Positions 16,802 to 25,477 are shown, counted from the stretch's first letter. The stretch: 64,000 nt of DNA from Micromonospora costi (GCF_003626655.1 NZ_RBAN01000001.1:2108001-2172000); one strand, 5' to 3'. Numbers and translations: made by a program. Notes: generated from the sequence alone by a model not told the origin.

Positions 16802-18676
16802 GTGACGGCGACCAGCACCGTCGACCCGCGTACTGCGGGTCACGGCCACGCACCCGCCAGCCATGACGACTCCGGCCACGGTCCCGGCGCGGCGCCGGCC
16901 ACGTCCCTGCGCGGCGGCCAGCCGGCCACACCGTCCCGCTGGGCCACCGTCACCCGCCGGCCGGCCCGGGTCCGGGCGGGTCAGATCGTCGCCGCGCAAC
17001 TGGCGGTCGCGCTGCCCCTCGCCGCCCTCGGCCGCGGCGCCGGGCCCCTCACGGGTGCCCTGGTGGCGGCCGTGCTGCTGTTGGCACTTGCCTGGGTGCG
17101 GTTCCGGGGCCGGTGGCTCTTCGAGTGGTCGGGCACCCACCTGGCGTACCTCTCCCGGCGGCGTGCCCTGCCCGCGGAGGCCGGCGACGCGGCGCTGCTC
17201 GACCTGGTCGCCCCGGGCGCCGTGGTGCTCCCGTCGGACCTCGCCGGGGTGCCGGCCGCCGTCCTGGACGACGCCACGGGCGTCACGGCCCTGCTGGAGG
17301 TCGGCGATCCGGATGAGCTGCTCGGGGACGCGCCCCGCACGCTGCCGACCCCCGCAGCCCTGCTGTCGGCGGCCACATCGGACGGCCCGCCGGTGCGTGT
17401 CCAGGTCGTGCTCTCCGCCTCGCCGGCGCCCGCGCCGGAGGTGGGCGGCGCGGTCGGCACGTCGTACCGGCAGCTGACCGACGGCCGGCTGGCCGCGCGG
17501 GAGCGGGCGGTCCTGGCCGTACGCGTGCTACGCGTCGACGGATGGGCGCCGGACGAACTGCGGCAGGCCCTGTCCGGCGCGGTACGCCGGGTCGTTCGGC
17601 GGCTACGGCCGCTCGGCGTACGCCCGCTCGGCGCGGCCGCGGCGCTGCGGGTCCTCGCGGAGGTCGCCCACCACGACGCCGCGCCCATGCGGGAACACTG
17701 GGCGGCGGTGCGTACCGGCGGCTCGTGGCAGGCCACCTTCCAGCTGGACCGGTGGCCGGACGTGCGCGGCGACGGCGGGCGTGGCCTGGTGTCCCGACTG
17801 CTCGCGTTGCCGGCCACCGCGACGACCGTGGCGCTCTGCGCCGGCCCCGATCCGGGGTCGGCCACCCTGACCGTACGCCTCGCGGCCGGCTCGCCCGGTG
17901 CGCTCGTGCTGGCGACCCGGGCGTTGCACACCCTGGTCGAGGGCCTGGGCGCGGAGGTCCGCCGGCTGGACGGCGCGCACGGGCCGGGCCTCGCCGCGAC
18001 GGTGCCGCTGGCCCTGGAGGGCCCCCCGCCCCGTCCGCAGGCCGCGGCGGAGGCCCTCGACCTGCCCCTCGGCGGCGCCGGGCTGCTGCTCGGCGCGAAC
18101 CGGCACGGCACCGCGCTGGCCGTCCGGCTGTTCCGGCCGGAGGGCACCCGCGCACTGCTCGTGGGCGGGGTGCGGCTCGCCCAGCTCGTGGCGCTGCGTG
18201 CCATGGCGCTCGGGGCGCGGGTGGTGGTGCGGACGGCCCGCCCGCGCACCTGGGAGCCGTTCGTACGGGGCGTGGGAGCGCCGGGCGGGACGATCCCGCT
18301 GCTCCCGCCGGGTCGACCGGTGCCCGACGCGACGGCCACGCCACTGCGGCCACTGCTGCTGGTGGTCGACGTGGGGCCGGTGCCGGCCGACCCGGCGCCG
18401 GATCCGCCGTGGTCGTCGACGCTCGTCGTTCGCGACGGCCTCACCCCCTCCGACGTGGACGCGCTGGGTCGGGCCGATCTCGCGGTGCTGCAGCCGCTCA
18501 CGGCGGGCGAGGCCGCGCTCGCCGGGACGGCGCTGGGGCTGGGCGACTCGGCGGAGTGGCTGACCCGGATCCGGGACGACATGGTGGCCGTCGTCAACCG
18601 GCGCGCACTGCGCTGGGCGCTGCTCTCCCTCTCGTCCGTCGAGGCGCACCTCGTGGGCCGTCCGTCCCGCCACTGA
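16802..18676 (+). CDS. eccE: Type VII secretion membrane protein EccE
   Basis: A 624-residue EccE-family protein, a peripheral membrane subunit of the type VII translocon. GTG 16802 is preceded by GGGGAGG. A disordered N-terminus of about 60 residues leads to two closely spaced transmembrane segments (AGQIVAAQLAVALPLAALG and GALVAAVLLLALAWVRF), then WLFEWSG and a large cytosolic region, the EccE layout. It diverges from the esx pair. EccB, EccC and EccD are not in this window, so the rest of the translocon must be encoded elsewhere. Confidence 0.8.
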   Translation: MTATSTVDPRTAGHGHAPASHDDSGHGPGAAPATSLRGGQPATPSRWATVTRRPARVRAGQIVAAQLAVALPLAALGRGAGPLTGALVAAVLLLALAWVRFRGRWLFEWSGTHLAYLSRRRALPAEAGDAALLDLVAPGAVVLPSDLAGVPAAVLDDATGVTALLEVGDPDELLGDAPRTLPTPAALLSAATSDGPPVRVQVVLSASPAPAPEVGGAVGTSYRQLTDGRLAARERAVLAVRVLRVDGWAPDELRQALSGAVRRVVRRLRPLGVRPLGAAAALRVLAEVAHHDAAPMREHWAAVRTGGSWQATFQLDRWPDVRGDGGRGLVSRLLALPATATTVALCAGPDPGSATLTVRLAAGSPGALVLATRALHTLVEGLGAEVRRLDGAHGPGLAATVPLALEGPPPRPQAAAEALDLPLGGAGLLLGANRHGTALAVRLFRPEGTRALLVGGVRLAQLVALRAMALGARVVVRTARPRTWEPFVRGVGAPGGTIPLLPPGRPVPDATATPLRPLLLVVDVGPVPADPAPDPPWSSTLVVRDGLTPSDVDALGRADLAVLQPLTAGEAALAGTALGLGDSAEWLTRIRDDMVAVVNRRALRWALLSLSSVEAHLVGRPSRH

Positions 18677-18871
18677 CGGCCACCCACACACACCGGCCGC
18701 CGTCCACGCAGGGCTGCCCGCCTCACCGGCGGCCGCCGTCCCGCATGGACGGCCGGCACGGTCGACCCGGGGTGACCGCGCGCGCACCGCACGGTGACGG
18801 TCGAGGGGTCGAGGAAACTGGTCGATCTTCGCGCCTTCCGCGTGTCGACGGGGCGTGGCACGATCCCGGCC

Positions 18872-19258
18872 ATGGATTTCCTGAAGGGCCTGCTGATCCG
18901 GCTTGCCACCACGGCCGTCGCCTTCTGGTTGGCCACCCTGCTGATCCCGGGCATCAGCCTTGAATCGGACTCCGCCGTCCAGACGGTCACCACCCTGATC
19001 CTGGTGGCCGCGATCTTCGGCGTGGTCAACGCGGTGCTCCAGCCGATCATCAAGACGGTGGGCTGCGGCCTGTACCTGCTGACCCTCGGCCTCATCGCGC
19101 TGGTGGTCAACGGGCTGCTCTTCCTGCTCACCAGCTGGATCGCCGGCCAGGCCGGGCTGCCGTTCCACGTGGACGGTTTCTGGCCGTCCGCCGTGCTGGG
19201 CGCGCTCTTCGTGGGCATCGTCACCTGGATCCTCGGGGCCGTCCTCGACCGCGACTGA
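18872..19258 (+). CDS. Phage holin family (superfamily IV) small membrane protein
   Basis: A 128-residue integral membrane protein with four hydrophobic segments and short loops. The opening MDFLKGLLIRL, the block FGVVNAVLQPIIK and the ending WILGAVLDRD are characteristic of the chromosomal holin-IV/DUF family widespread in actinobacteria. Despite the name there is no phage context here, and its role is unknown. ATG 18872 is chosen because the frame further upstream is not protein-like. No strong Shine-Dalgarno sequence is present. The 195 bases before it hold no recognisable feature. Confidence 0.85.
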   Translation: MDFLKGLLIRLATTAVAFWLATLLIPGISLESDSAVQTVTTLILVAAIFGVVNAVLQPIIKTVGCGLYLLTLGLIALVVNGLLFLLTSWIAGQAGLPFHVDGFWPSAVLGALFVGIVTWILGAVLDRD

Positions 19259-19271
19259 CCACCGGGCAGCT

Positions 19272-19311
19272 GCGTTCACCGGCGGCCGGCGGCGCGCCCG
19301 CCGGTGAACGC
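19272..19311. terminator. 14-bp hairpin after the holin-like gene
   Basis: GCGTTCACCGGCGG (19272-19285) pairs perfectly with 19298-19311 around a 12-base loop, 13 bases after the stop codon. No T-run. Confidence 0.75.
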
Positions 19312-19430
19312 CCGCCGATGACGCCGGCCGGTGAGCGCCGGATGAGCCCGGCCGCCGGCCGGCGCGGCGGTGACCAGAGTCCGGGAATTGGCCGGCGCGG
19401 CGGGTGGGGGGCGGGACTAGCGTCGCAGGG

Positions 19431-19928
19431 GTGTTCACCCTGACCCGCGCCGACGGTTACCTGCTCACCACCGATCCGGCCCAGCTCGACCTGGATCGGG
19501 TGCACCACTGGCTCAGCACCGACGCGTACTGGGCGCTCGGGCGTGAGCGGGAGACGGTGGAGCGCGCCTTCGCCGGCTCGATCCCGTTCGGCGTCTACCG
19601 CCCCGCCGACGGACGCCAGGTCGCGGTCGCCCGGGTGGTCACCGACCGGGCGACCTTCGCGTGGCTGTGCGACGTCTACGTCGACCCGGCCGAGCGCGGC
19701 CACGGGATCGGCACCTGGCTCGCCGGGGCGGTGCGGGACCATCTCGCGGACCTCGGCGTGCGGCGGATCCTGCTGGCCACCAACGACGCGCACGGGGTGT
19801 ACGCGAAGGTCGGCTTCACGCCGGTGCACCCGGAGCGGTGGATGGAGCTGGACCGGCGGAACACGCCCGTGACCCAGGTCACCGGAAAGGAACAAAACGG
19901 GGTTACACCCCTTACGGTGGAGGCGTGA
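19431..19928 (+). CDS. GNAT family N-acetyltransferase
   Basis: A 165-residue acetyl-CoA-dependent acetyltransferase of the GNAT fold. The acetyl-CoA pyrophosphate loop is visible as ERGHGIGTWLAGA (motif A, R/Q-x-x-G-x-G/A), followed by the fourth-strand block RRILLATNDAHGVYAKVGF. The start GTG 19431 yields VFTLTRADGYLLTTD, typical of this group; no close Shine-Dalgarno sequence is seen. The 3' end overlaps rarD by four bases (GTGA), so the two genes are co-translated. The substrate (small molecule, aminoglycoside or protein) cannot be deduced. Confidence 0.88.
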   Translation: MFTLTRADGYLLTTDPAQLDLDRVHHWLSTDAYWALGRERETVERAFAGSIPFGVYRPADGRQVAVARVVTDRATFAWLCDVYVDPAERGHGIGTWLAGAVRDHLADLGVRRILLATNDAHGVYAKVGFTPVHPERWMELDRRNTPVTQVTGKEQNGVTPLTVEA

Positions 19929-20851
19929 CTCCGCTTCGCCTGGGATACCTCTACGGCTTCGGCGCGTACCTGCTCTGGGGCTTCTTCCCGCTCTACCTCA
20001 AGCTGCTGCGCCCGGCCGGGCCTCTGGAGATCCTGGCCCACCGGATCGTCTGGTCGGTGGTCTTCGTGGCGCTGCTGCTCGCTGCGATGCGCAGCATCGG
20101 CTTCCTGCGGGCGCTCGCCCGGCGCCCCCGGGCGCTGGCCGGCATCGCCGTCGCCGCGGCCCTGATCGCCGTCAACTGGGGCACCTACATCTACGGGGTC
20201 AACTCCGACCGGGTCGTGGAGACGGCGCTCGGCTACTTCATCAACCCGCTGGTCGTCGTGCTGCTCGGCGTGACGGTGCTGCGCGAGCGGCTGCGGCCCG
20301 CGCAGTGGGCGGCGCTGGGCGTCGGCGGTCTCGCCGTCGCGGTGCTCACCGTCGACTACGGCCGGCTGCCGTACCTGGCGCTCACCCTCGCGCTGAGCTT
20401 CGGCGGGTACGGCCTGGTCAAGAAGCGGCTCGGCCTGCCCGCCGCGGAGGGCCTCTTCGTCGAGTCGGCGGTGCTGGCGCTGCCGGCGCTGGGCTACCTC
20501 GGCTGGCTGACCTTGAACGGCGACGCCGCCTTCGGGCACGTCTCGGCCGGGCACACCGTCCTGCTCGTCCTGGCCGGCGCGGCCACCGCGATCCCGCTGC
20601 TGCTCTTCGCCGGCGCGGCCAACCGGCTGCCGCTCACCAACCTCGGCATGATCCAGTACCTGGCACCGATCCTCCAGCTGGCCTGCGGCGTGCTCATCTT
20701 CCACGAGCCGATGCCGCCGGCACGGCTGGCCGGTTTCGCGCTGGTCTGGGTCGCCCTGATCGTCTTCACGGTCGACGCCGTCCGGCACACCCGCCGCACC
20801 CGAGCAACAGCCCGCGCCAAGACCCAGACCCCCGCCCTGGCCCCCCAGTAA
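19925..20851 (+). CDS. rarD: RarD-type EamA transporter
   Basis: A 308-residue integral membrane protein of the drug/metabolite transporter superfamily with about ten hydrophobic helices in two EamA halves. The opening GYLYGFGAYLLWGFFPLYLK and later NWGTYIYGVNSDRVVETALGYFINP are the RarD signature. GTG 19925 overlaps the GNAT stop (GTGA), and GGTGGAGG just upstream serves as ribosome binding site. Its substrate is unknown; relatives are linked to chloramphenicol sensitivity and amino-acid export. It converges on the anti-sigma gene with only 32 bases between stops. Confidence 0.92.
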   Translation: MTPLRLGYLYGFGAYLLWGFFPLYLKLLRPAGPLEILAHRIVWSVVFVALLLAAMRSIGFLRALARRPRALAGIAVAAALIAVNWGTYIYGVNSDRVVETALGYFINPLVVVLLGVTVLRERLRPAQWAALGVGGLAVAVLTVDYGRLPYLALTLALSFGGYGLVKKRLGLPAAEGLFVESAVLALPALGYLGWLTLNGDAAFGHVSAGHTVLLVLAGAATAIPLLLFAGAANRLPLTNLGMIQYLAPILQLACGVLIFHEPMPPARLAGFALVWVALIVFTVDAVRHTRRTRATARAKTQTPALAPQ

Positions 20852-20883
20852 CCCCGCGCGCCGGGCCCTCGGCGGGAGAGGGA

Positions 20884-21573
20884 CTACGGGACCTCGTACG
20901 TCAGGACGGGGGTTCCGTCGGCGCGGAGCAGTTCCAGGCGTACCAGCTCGGCGTCGGTGAAGCGGGTCGCGCCGCTGAACCGTACGTCGTCGCCGGGCGC
21001 GGCCAGCCACGAGCCGATCTGCTCCGTGGCGCCGTCCGGACCGTGCGCCACCAGCCGGAAGGTGTACGCCTTGCGGTAGCCGCTGCGCGGCTCGTACCCG
21101 CAGTGCATGGTCACCTCGGTGCCCCAGTCGGTGCCGGTCAGGCCGATCTCGGCGTGCACCGGCACCGTGCCGGCCACCGGCTGCATGGTCACCATCCGCA
21201 CCGGCTCGGCGGGCGGGACGCCCTTCCCGGGCAGCAGCACGGCGATGCCGAAGCCGGCCAGCACGGCCAGTCCCGCCGCGGCGAGCGTGGTGAGCGCGTA
21301 CCGGCGGCGGTTGGCCGCGCGCTCGCGGCGGCGGCGGTCGCGGGCCTCGTCGATCAGGGTCGGCAGCGAGGGCCCCGAGGTGGGTACGAGGAACTGTTCG
21401 AGGCCGGCCGGGTCGAGCCGGCCGAGCAGCCCGGGCAGGACGGCGATCTCGGCCACCGCCTCGCGGCACTCGGCGCAGCCGGCCAGGTGCCGCTCGTACG
21501 CGGCCCGCTCGGCGGGGGCGAGCGCGCCCAGCACGTACGCGCCGTCGTCGTGCGCGAACTCGCACCGTGTCAT
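20884..21573 (-). CDS. Zinc-finger anti-sigma factor, single transmembrane helix
   Basis: A 229-residue membrane anti-sigma factor. The N-terminal cytosolic domain has the ZAS motif His29-x3-Cys33-x2-Cys36 (HLAGCAEC). A transmembrane helix follows at about residues 91-112 (LTTLAAAGLAVLAGFGIAVLL), then an extracytoplasmic domain of roughly 115 residues with RskA-like beta content. Its ATG overlaps the sigma stop by four bases (ATGA), the usual 1:1 coupling. It should hold the preceding sigma factor at the membrane until a signal acts on the outer domain. Confidence 0.92.
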   Translation of the reverse strand: MTRCEFAHDDGAYVLGALAPAERAAYERHLAGCAECREAVAEIAVLPGLLGRLDPAGLEQFLVPTSGPSLPTLIDEARDRRRRERAANRRRYALTTLAAAGLAVLAGFGIAVLLPGKGVPPAEPVRMVTMQPVAGTVPVHAEIGLTGTDWGTEVTMHCGYEPRSGYRKAYTFRLVAHGPDGATEQIGSWLAAPGDDVRFSGATRFTDAELVRLELLRADGTPVLTYEVP

Positions 21574-22085
21574 CCCGTCACCCCCATCTCGGCCAGGACC
21601 AACCGTAGTGAGCGCAGCGCGTAGTGCGTCCGGGACTTCACGGTGCCCGGCGGCACGCCCAGCCGCGAGGCCGCCTCGGTCACCGACCGTCCCTGGTAGA
21701 AGCACTCGATGAGCACCTCACGGTGGGTCGGGCTGAGCCGGTTCAGCGCCTCGGCGACGGTCCACGCCTCCACCGCCCGCTCGGCCTCGTCCACGGCCTC
21801 GGGCGGTTCCGGCAGCTCGTCCGTGAAGACCTCGCCGACCCGCGTCGACCGCCGCCGCCAGGCGTCGATGGCCAGGTTGCGGGCGGTCGTGAAGAGCCAC
21901 GCGCGCACCGAGCCGCGTCGCGGGTCGAGCGCCTCGGGGTGCCGCCAGGCCCGCAGCAGGGTCTCCTGCACCAGGTCCTCGGCCCGCTGCCGGTCGCCGT
22001 TGACCAGCCGCAGGGCGTGCGCGTACAGCGCCTCCGCGTGCTCGTCGTGCAGCGCGCGGAGCAGTTGGGCGTCGTGGTCGGTGAT
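21570..22085 (-). CDS. ECF sigma factor with apparent ATC start
   Basis: A 171-residue ECF sigma factor. Region 2 is DRQRAEDLVQETLLRAWRHP plus RAWLFTTARNLAIDAWR; region 4 is LSPTHREVLIECFYQGRSV followed by the GVPPGTVKSR recognition helix. The first standard start codon in frame (GTG 21971) would cut away region 2.1 and half of 2.2. Reading upstream, protein-like sequence (ITDHDAQLLRALHDEHAEAL) continues to 22085, but before the in-frame stop there is no ATG, GTG or TTG. The ATC at 22085 sits six bases after GAGGAG and is the best initiation site. A CCCGCC/GGCGGG hairpin lies just upstream (22103-22117). The anti-sigma gene follows with overlap. Confidence 0.85.
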   Translation of the reverse strand: MTDHDAQLLRALHDEHAEALYAHALRLVNGDRQRAEDLVQETLLRAWRHPEALDPRRGSVRAWLFTTARNLAIDAWRRRSTRVGEVFTDELPEPPEAVDEAERAVEAWTVAEALNRLSPTHREVLIECFYQGRSVTEAASRLGVPPGTVKSRTHYALRSLRLVLAEMGVTG

Positions 22086-22213
22086 GGCCCTCTCCTCGCT
22101 CCTCCCGCCCTCGGCGGGATCCGGCGGTGCGTCCGCCCGTGAATACGTGCGGTCACGCCGAACGGTTCAGCCCGAGGTCAACGTGGGTGCCCGGCCGGCG
22201 GTTCCGGCGATCT

Positions 22214-22235
22214 GTTCATGCGTGGTTCACATTGA
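22214..22235 (+). promoter_or_regulatory. PHO box: two 11-bp direct repeats upstream of the PhoX-type phosphatase
   Basis: GTTCATGCGTG (22214-22224) is followed directly by GTTCACATTGA (22225-22235). Adjacent 11-bp GTTCA-led direct repeats are the PhoP-binding PHO box known from Streptomyces. Weaker GTTC-led units lie just upstream (near 22166 and 22201). The site is about 100 bases before the phosphatase start, in the region shared with the divergent sigma gene. Confidence 0.7.
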
Positions 22236-22333
22236 CGCCGACGATCGCTCACCACGTCCTCCTAGCGTCCGGCGGGTACGCGCGCGGACGCGTCGTCCGT
22301 GTGCCCAATCCCCTGTCAGGAAGGCATCCCCCC

Positions 22334-24460
22334 ATGAGCGACCGTCCCCGGCTGCTCCCGTTGCTGGGCGCCACGCGCCACGGCAGCCGTGACGCCATGA
22401 CCTGTCTCTACCGCTGCGGCAACGCCTGCGACCACCCGGTTCCGAACACCTCCGACAACGCGTACTTCGGGGACGTGGTGGACGCGGAGGTCTCGCGCCG
22501 CGGTGTCGTCCGGGCCGGCGCCGTCGGCGCGCTGGTGCTGGGCTTCGGCGGCGCGGCCGCCGGCGCGCTGGCCGGCGCGGCGCCCGCCTCGGCCGCCGGC
22601 GAGACCCCGGTGGTGCCCGAGGCCGCCAGTTTCGGACGCCCGTCCCAGGGTGTCGGCAACGGCGCGCTGACCTTCAAGCCGATCCCGCCGAACAAGCTCG
22701 ACACCCTCGTGGTGCCGAACGGGTACGACCACGCCGTCGTGATCAAGTGGGGCGACCCGGTCGTGCCGGGCGCGCCGGAGTTCGACCTGCACCGGCAGAC
22801 CGCGGCCGCGCAGTCGAAGCAGTTCGGCTACAACAACGACTTCGTGGGCGTGCTGCCGCTGGACAAGCAGGGCAAGCGGGCGCTGCTCGTGGTCAACCAC
22901 GAGTACACCAACGAGGACCTCATGTTCCCGGGCTTCCCGGGCCTCGACAACCTCTCGGTCGAGCAGCTGCGGGTGGCGATGGCCGCGCACGGCATGTCGG
23001 TCGTGGAGCTGGAGCGGGTCGGGGGCACCGGCCAGTGGCGGCCCGTCGACAACGGCCGGCGGCCGTACAACCGGCGCGTCACGGCCCTCGCCACCAAGTT
23101 CGACCTGACCGGCCCGGCCGCCGGCTCGGCCTGGTTGAAGACCGCGGCCGACCCGAAGGGCCGTACCGTCATCGGCACGCTCAACAACTGCGCCGGCGGC
23201 GTGACCCCGTGGGGGACGGTGCTCTCCGGCGAGGAGAACTTCAACCAGTACTTCGTGGGCGGCGACGGCGCCCCGGCCGAGCTGAAGCCGAAGCTGGAGC
23301 GGTACGGCATCCCCACCACGACCCGCTACCCGAGCGGCAGCCGGAAGTGGGACCGCGCCGACGAGCGGTTCGACCTCGCCAAGCACCCGAACGAGGCGCA
23401 CCGGTTCGGCTGGATCGTCGAGATCGACCCGTTCGACCCGGAGGCCCGCCCCCGCAAGCACACCGCGCTGGGCCGGGTCAAGCACGAGGGCGCGAACGTC
23501 ATCATCGCGAAGGACGGGCACGTCGTCGCGTACATGGGTGACGACGAGCGGTTCGACTACCTCTACAAGTTCGTGTCGGACAAGAAGTTCATGAAGGGCA
23601 ACTCCTGGGCTGCCCGTAAGCACAACCTGACCCTGCTGGAGTCCGGCACCCTGTACGTCGCGAAGCTGGACGAGACCAGCGCCGGCGAGATCGACGGCTC
23701 GGGCAGGCTCCCCTCGGACGGCGCGTTCAACGGCCGGGGCCGCTGGATCAAGCTGGTGAGCGGCAACCGCTCGTACGTCGAGGGCATGACCGCCGCGGAC
23801 GTGCTGACCTTCACCCGCCTCGCCGGTGACAAGGTCGGCGCGACCAAGATGGACCGGCCGGAGGACGTCGAGCCCAACCTGCTCACCGGCAAGGTGTACG
23901 TGGCGCTGACCAACAACACCAACCGGGGTGTCGGCAGCAACCCGAAGGCGGACGAGGCCAACCCGCGCAACGCCAACAAGCACGGGCAGATCCTCGAGCT
24001 GGTGGAGGACCGCCACGACAACACGGCGGAGAGCTTCACCTGGTCGCTGCCGATCGTCTGCGGCGACCCGACCGACCCGTCGACCTACTTCGCCGGGTAC
24101 GACAAGACCCAGGTCTCCCCGATCTCCTGCCCGGACAACGTCGCCTTCGACGCCACGGGCAACCTCTGGATCTCCACCGACGGCAACGCGCTGGGCAGCA
24201 ACGACGGCCTCTTCGCGACGGCGCTGGAGGGCCCGGAGCGGGGTCACCTCAAGCAGTTCCTGACCGTGCCGCTCGGCGCGGAGACCTGCGGCCCGTTCAT
24301 CACCGGCGACAACCGGTCGGTCTTCGTGGCCGTGCAGCACCCCGGCGAGATCACCGGCGCGTCGGTGGAGAAGCCGGCGTCGAACTGGCCCGACGGCGAC
24401 TACGCCAAGCCGGGCGTGGTGGTCACCTGGCGTCTCGACGGCGGCCCGGTGGGCAGCTGA
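22334..24460 (+). CDS. PhoX family (DUF839) alkaline phosphatase, Tat-exported
   Basis: A 708-residue PhoX-type phosphatase that releases phosphate from organic esters outside the cell using calcium and iron. ATG 22334 follows AGGAAGG. As in other actinobacterial PhoX proteins, a conserved leader (MTCLYRCGNACDHPVPNTSDN) precedes the twin-arginine signal SRRGVVRAGAVG and an Ala-rich core ending near AAPASAAG. Family blocks include LLVVNHEYTNEDLMFPGF, NNCAGGVTPWGTVLSGEENFN and RMDRPEDVEPN-type sequence (here KMDRPEDVEPN). A PHO box upstream fits induction by phosphate starvation. A strong hairpin follows the stop. Confidence 0.93.
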   Translation: MSDRPRLLPLLGATRHGSRDAMTCLYRCGNACDHPVPNTSDNAYFGDVVDAEVSRRGVVRAGAVGALVLGFGGAAAGALAGAAPASAAGETPVVPEAASFGRPSQGVGNGALTFKPIPPNKLDTLVVPNGYDHAVVIKWGDPVVPGAPEFDLHRQTAAAQSKQFGYNNDFVGVLPLDKQGKRALLVVNHEYTNEDLMFPGFPGLDNLSVEQLRVAMAAHGMSVVELERVGGTGQWRPVDNGRRPYNRRVTALATKFDLTGPAAGSAWLKTAADPKGRTVIGTLNNCAGGVTPWGTVLSGEENFNQYFVGGDGAPAELKPKLERYGIPTTTRYPSGSRKWDRADERFDLAKHPNEAHRFGWIVEIDPFDPEARPRKHTALGRVKHEGANVIIAKDGHVVAYMGDDERFDYLYKFVSDKKFMKGNSWAARKHNLTLLESGTLYVAKLDETSAGEIDGSGRLPSDGAFNGRGRWIKLVSGNRSYVEGMTAADVLTFTRLAGDKVGATKMDRPEDVEPNLLTGKVYVALTNNTNRGVGSNPKADEANPRNANKHGQILELVEDRHDNTAESFTWSLPIVCGDPTDPSTYFAGYDKTQVSPISCPDNVAFDATGNLWISTDGNALGSNDGLFATALEGPERGHLKQFLTVPLGAETCGPFITGDNRSVFVAVQHPGEITGASVEKPASNWPDGDYAKPGVVVTWRLDGGPVGS

Positions 24461-24497
24461 CGTTCCTCCGGCGGTTCGACGCTGGACCGCCACCGCG

Positions 24498-24526
24498 GGG
24501 CCCTCTCCCACCCGGGGAGAGGGCCT
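24498..24526. terminator. Hairpin between convergent phosphatase and IclR genes
   Basis: GGCCCTCTCC (24499-24508) pairs with GGAGAGGGCC (24516-24525), extendable by one pair on the inside. It lies between the stop of the phosphatase gene and the stop of the IclR gene and can serve both. Confidence 0.8.
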
Positions 24527-24540
24527 CGTGGCGTACGGGC

Positions 24541-25323
24541 TCAGTGCTCGGCGGCCATGCTGTCGGCGATCGCCCGGGCCGCCGTGAGCAGCTTGGCGCG
24601 CACCACGCGCGCCGACGTCATCATCTCCCCGGCGGGAAGCGCGCAGGCGAGCACGAGCCGGCGTTCCATGTCCTTGTCGGGGCTCACCAGCACCGCGGCG
24701 CACGCCACCCCCTGGCGGAACTGCCCGAGCTCCAGCTGCATGCCCCGCCGGTCACCGGCGGCCAGGTCGGTCTCGAACGCCTCGGAGGTCGTCAGCGTGG
24801 CGCTGGTGAAGGGGCGCATGCCGTACTCCCTCAGGTAGCGGAAGCGCTGTTCGGCGGTGAGCGTGGCGAGCAGGGCCTTGCCGAGCGCCGTGGCGTGCGC
24901 TCCCTCGTCGAAACCCGGGACCAGGTCCTCCAGGTACGGTGAGCGCGCGCCCTCGGCGACCGCGGTGACCGCCACCTGGCCACCCACGAACCGGCCCAGG
25001 TAGTGGCTGTAGCCGGTGTCGGCGGCGGCCCGGCGCAGGGTCTCACCCACCGCGGCCGGCCCACGGAACGCGGTCACCAGCTCCCGGTAGCGGTCGGCGA
25101 CCTCCAGCCCCACGATGTACGTGCCGTCCTCGCGGCGGATGACGTAGCCCTCGTACGCCAGCGTGCGCACCAGGTGGTAGGTGGTGGCAACGGTCAGCTC
25201 GCACCGCCGGGCGATCTGCTTCACGGTCAGGCCCTTCGGGGCGCGACCGACCGACTCGAGCACTCGTAGCGCGCGGGAGACGCTGCGGATCAGATCCGAA
25301 GGTTCCGCCAGGGGGTCGCGCAC
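24541..25323 (-). CDS. IclR family transcriptional regulator
   Basis: A 260-residue IclR-type regulator. An N-terminal winged helix (about residues 12-75: SVSRALRVLESVGRAPKGLTVKQIARRC, TVATTYHLVRTL) precedes the effector-binding domain with YLEDLVPGFDEGAHATALGKALLA and GVACAAVLVSPD. I choose GTG 25323, five bases after GGAGG, over a GTG six bases upstream that overlaps the ribosome binding site. It is divergent from an MFS gene 154 bases away. An AT-rich patch around CATATG at 25353-25358, just upstream of its start, is the most obvious candidate operator. Confidence 0.92.
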   Translation of the reverse strand: MRDPLAEPSDLIRSVSRALRVLESVGRAPKGLTVKQIARRCELTVATTYHLVRTLAYEGYVIRREDGTYIVGLEVADRYRELVTAFRGPAAVGETLRRAAADTGYSHYLGRFVGGQVAVTAVAEGARSPYLEDLVPGFDEGAHATALGKALLATLTAEQRFRYLREYGMRPFTSATLTTSEAFETDLAAGDRRGMQLELGQFRQGVACAAVLVSPDKDMERRLVLACALPAGEMMTSARVVRAKLLTAARAIADSMAAEH

Positions 25324-25477
25324 AACCACCTCCGCCGCCGGGGACTTACACCATATGAAATCCAGAGCCGGTGCGAAACGCCTGTTCGGGTCGAGGATGC
25401 CAGATCGTCATCAACCGTTCGTGCCCCGACGGACACGATCCGTGGTCCTCCGAGGGCTGGCGTAGGTTTGCGGGACG

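Noticed and set aside
22127-22333. N-terminal extension of the PhoX-type phosphatase
   Set aside because: The extended region contains the PHO box and promoter; ATG 22334 has a ribosome site and starts the conserved PhoX leader.
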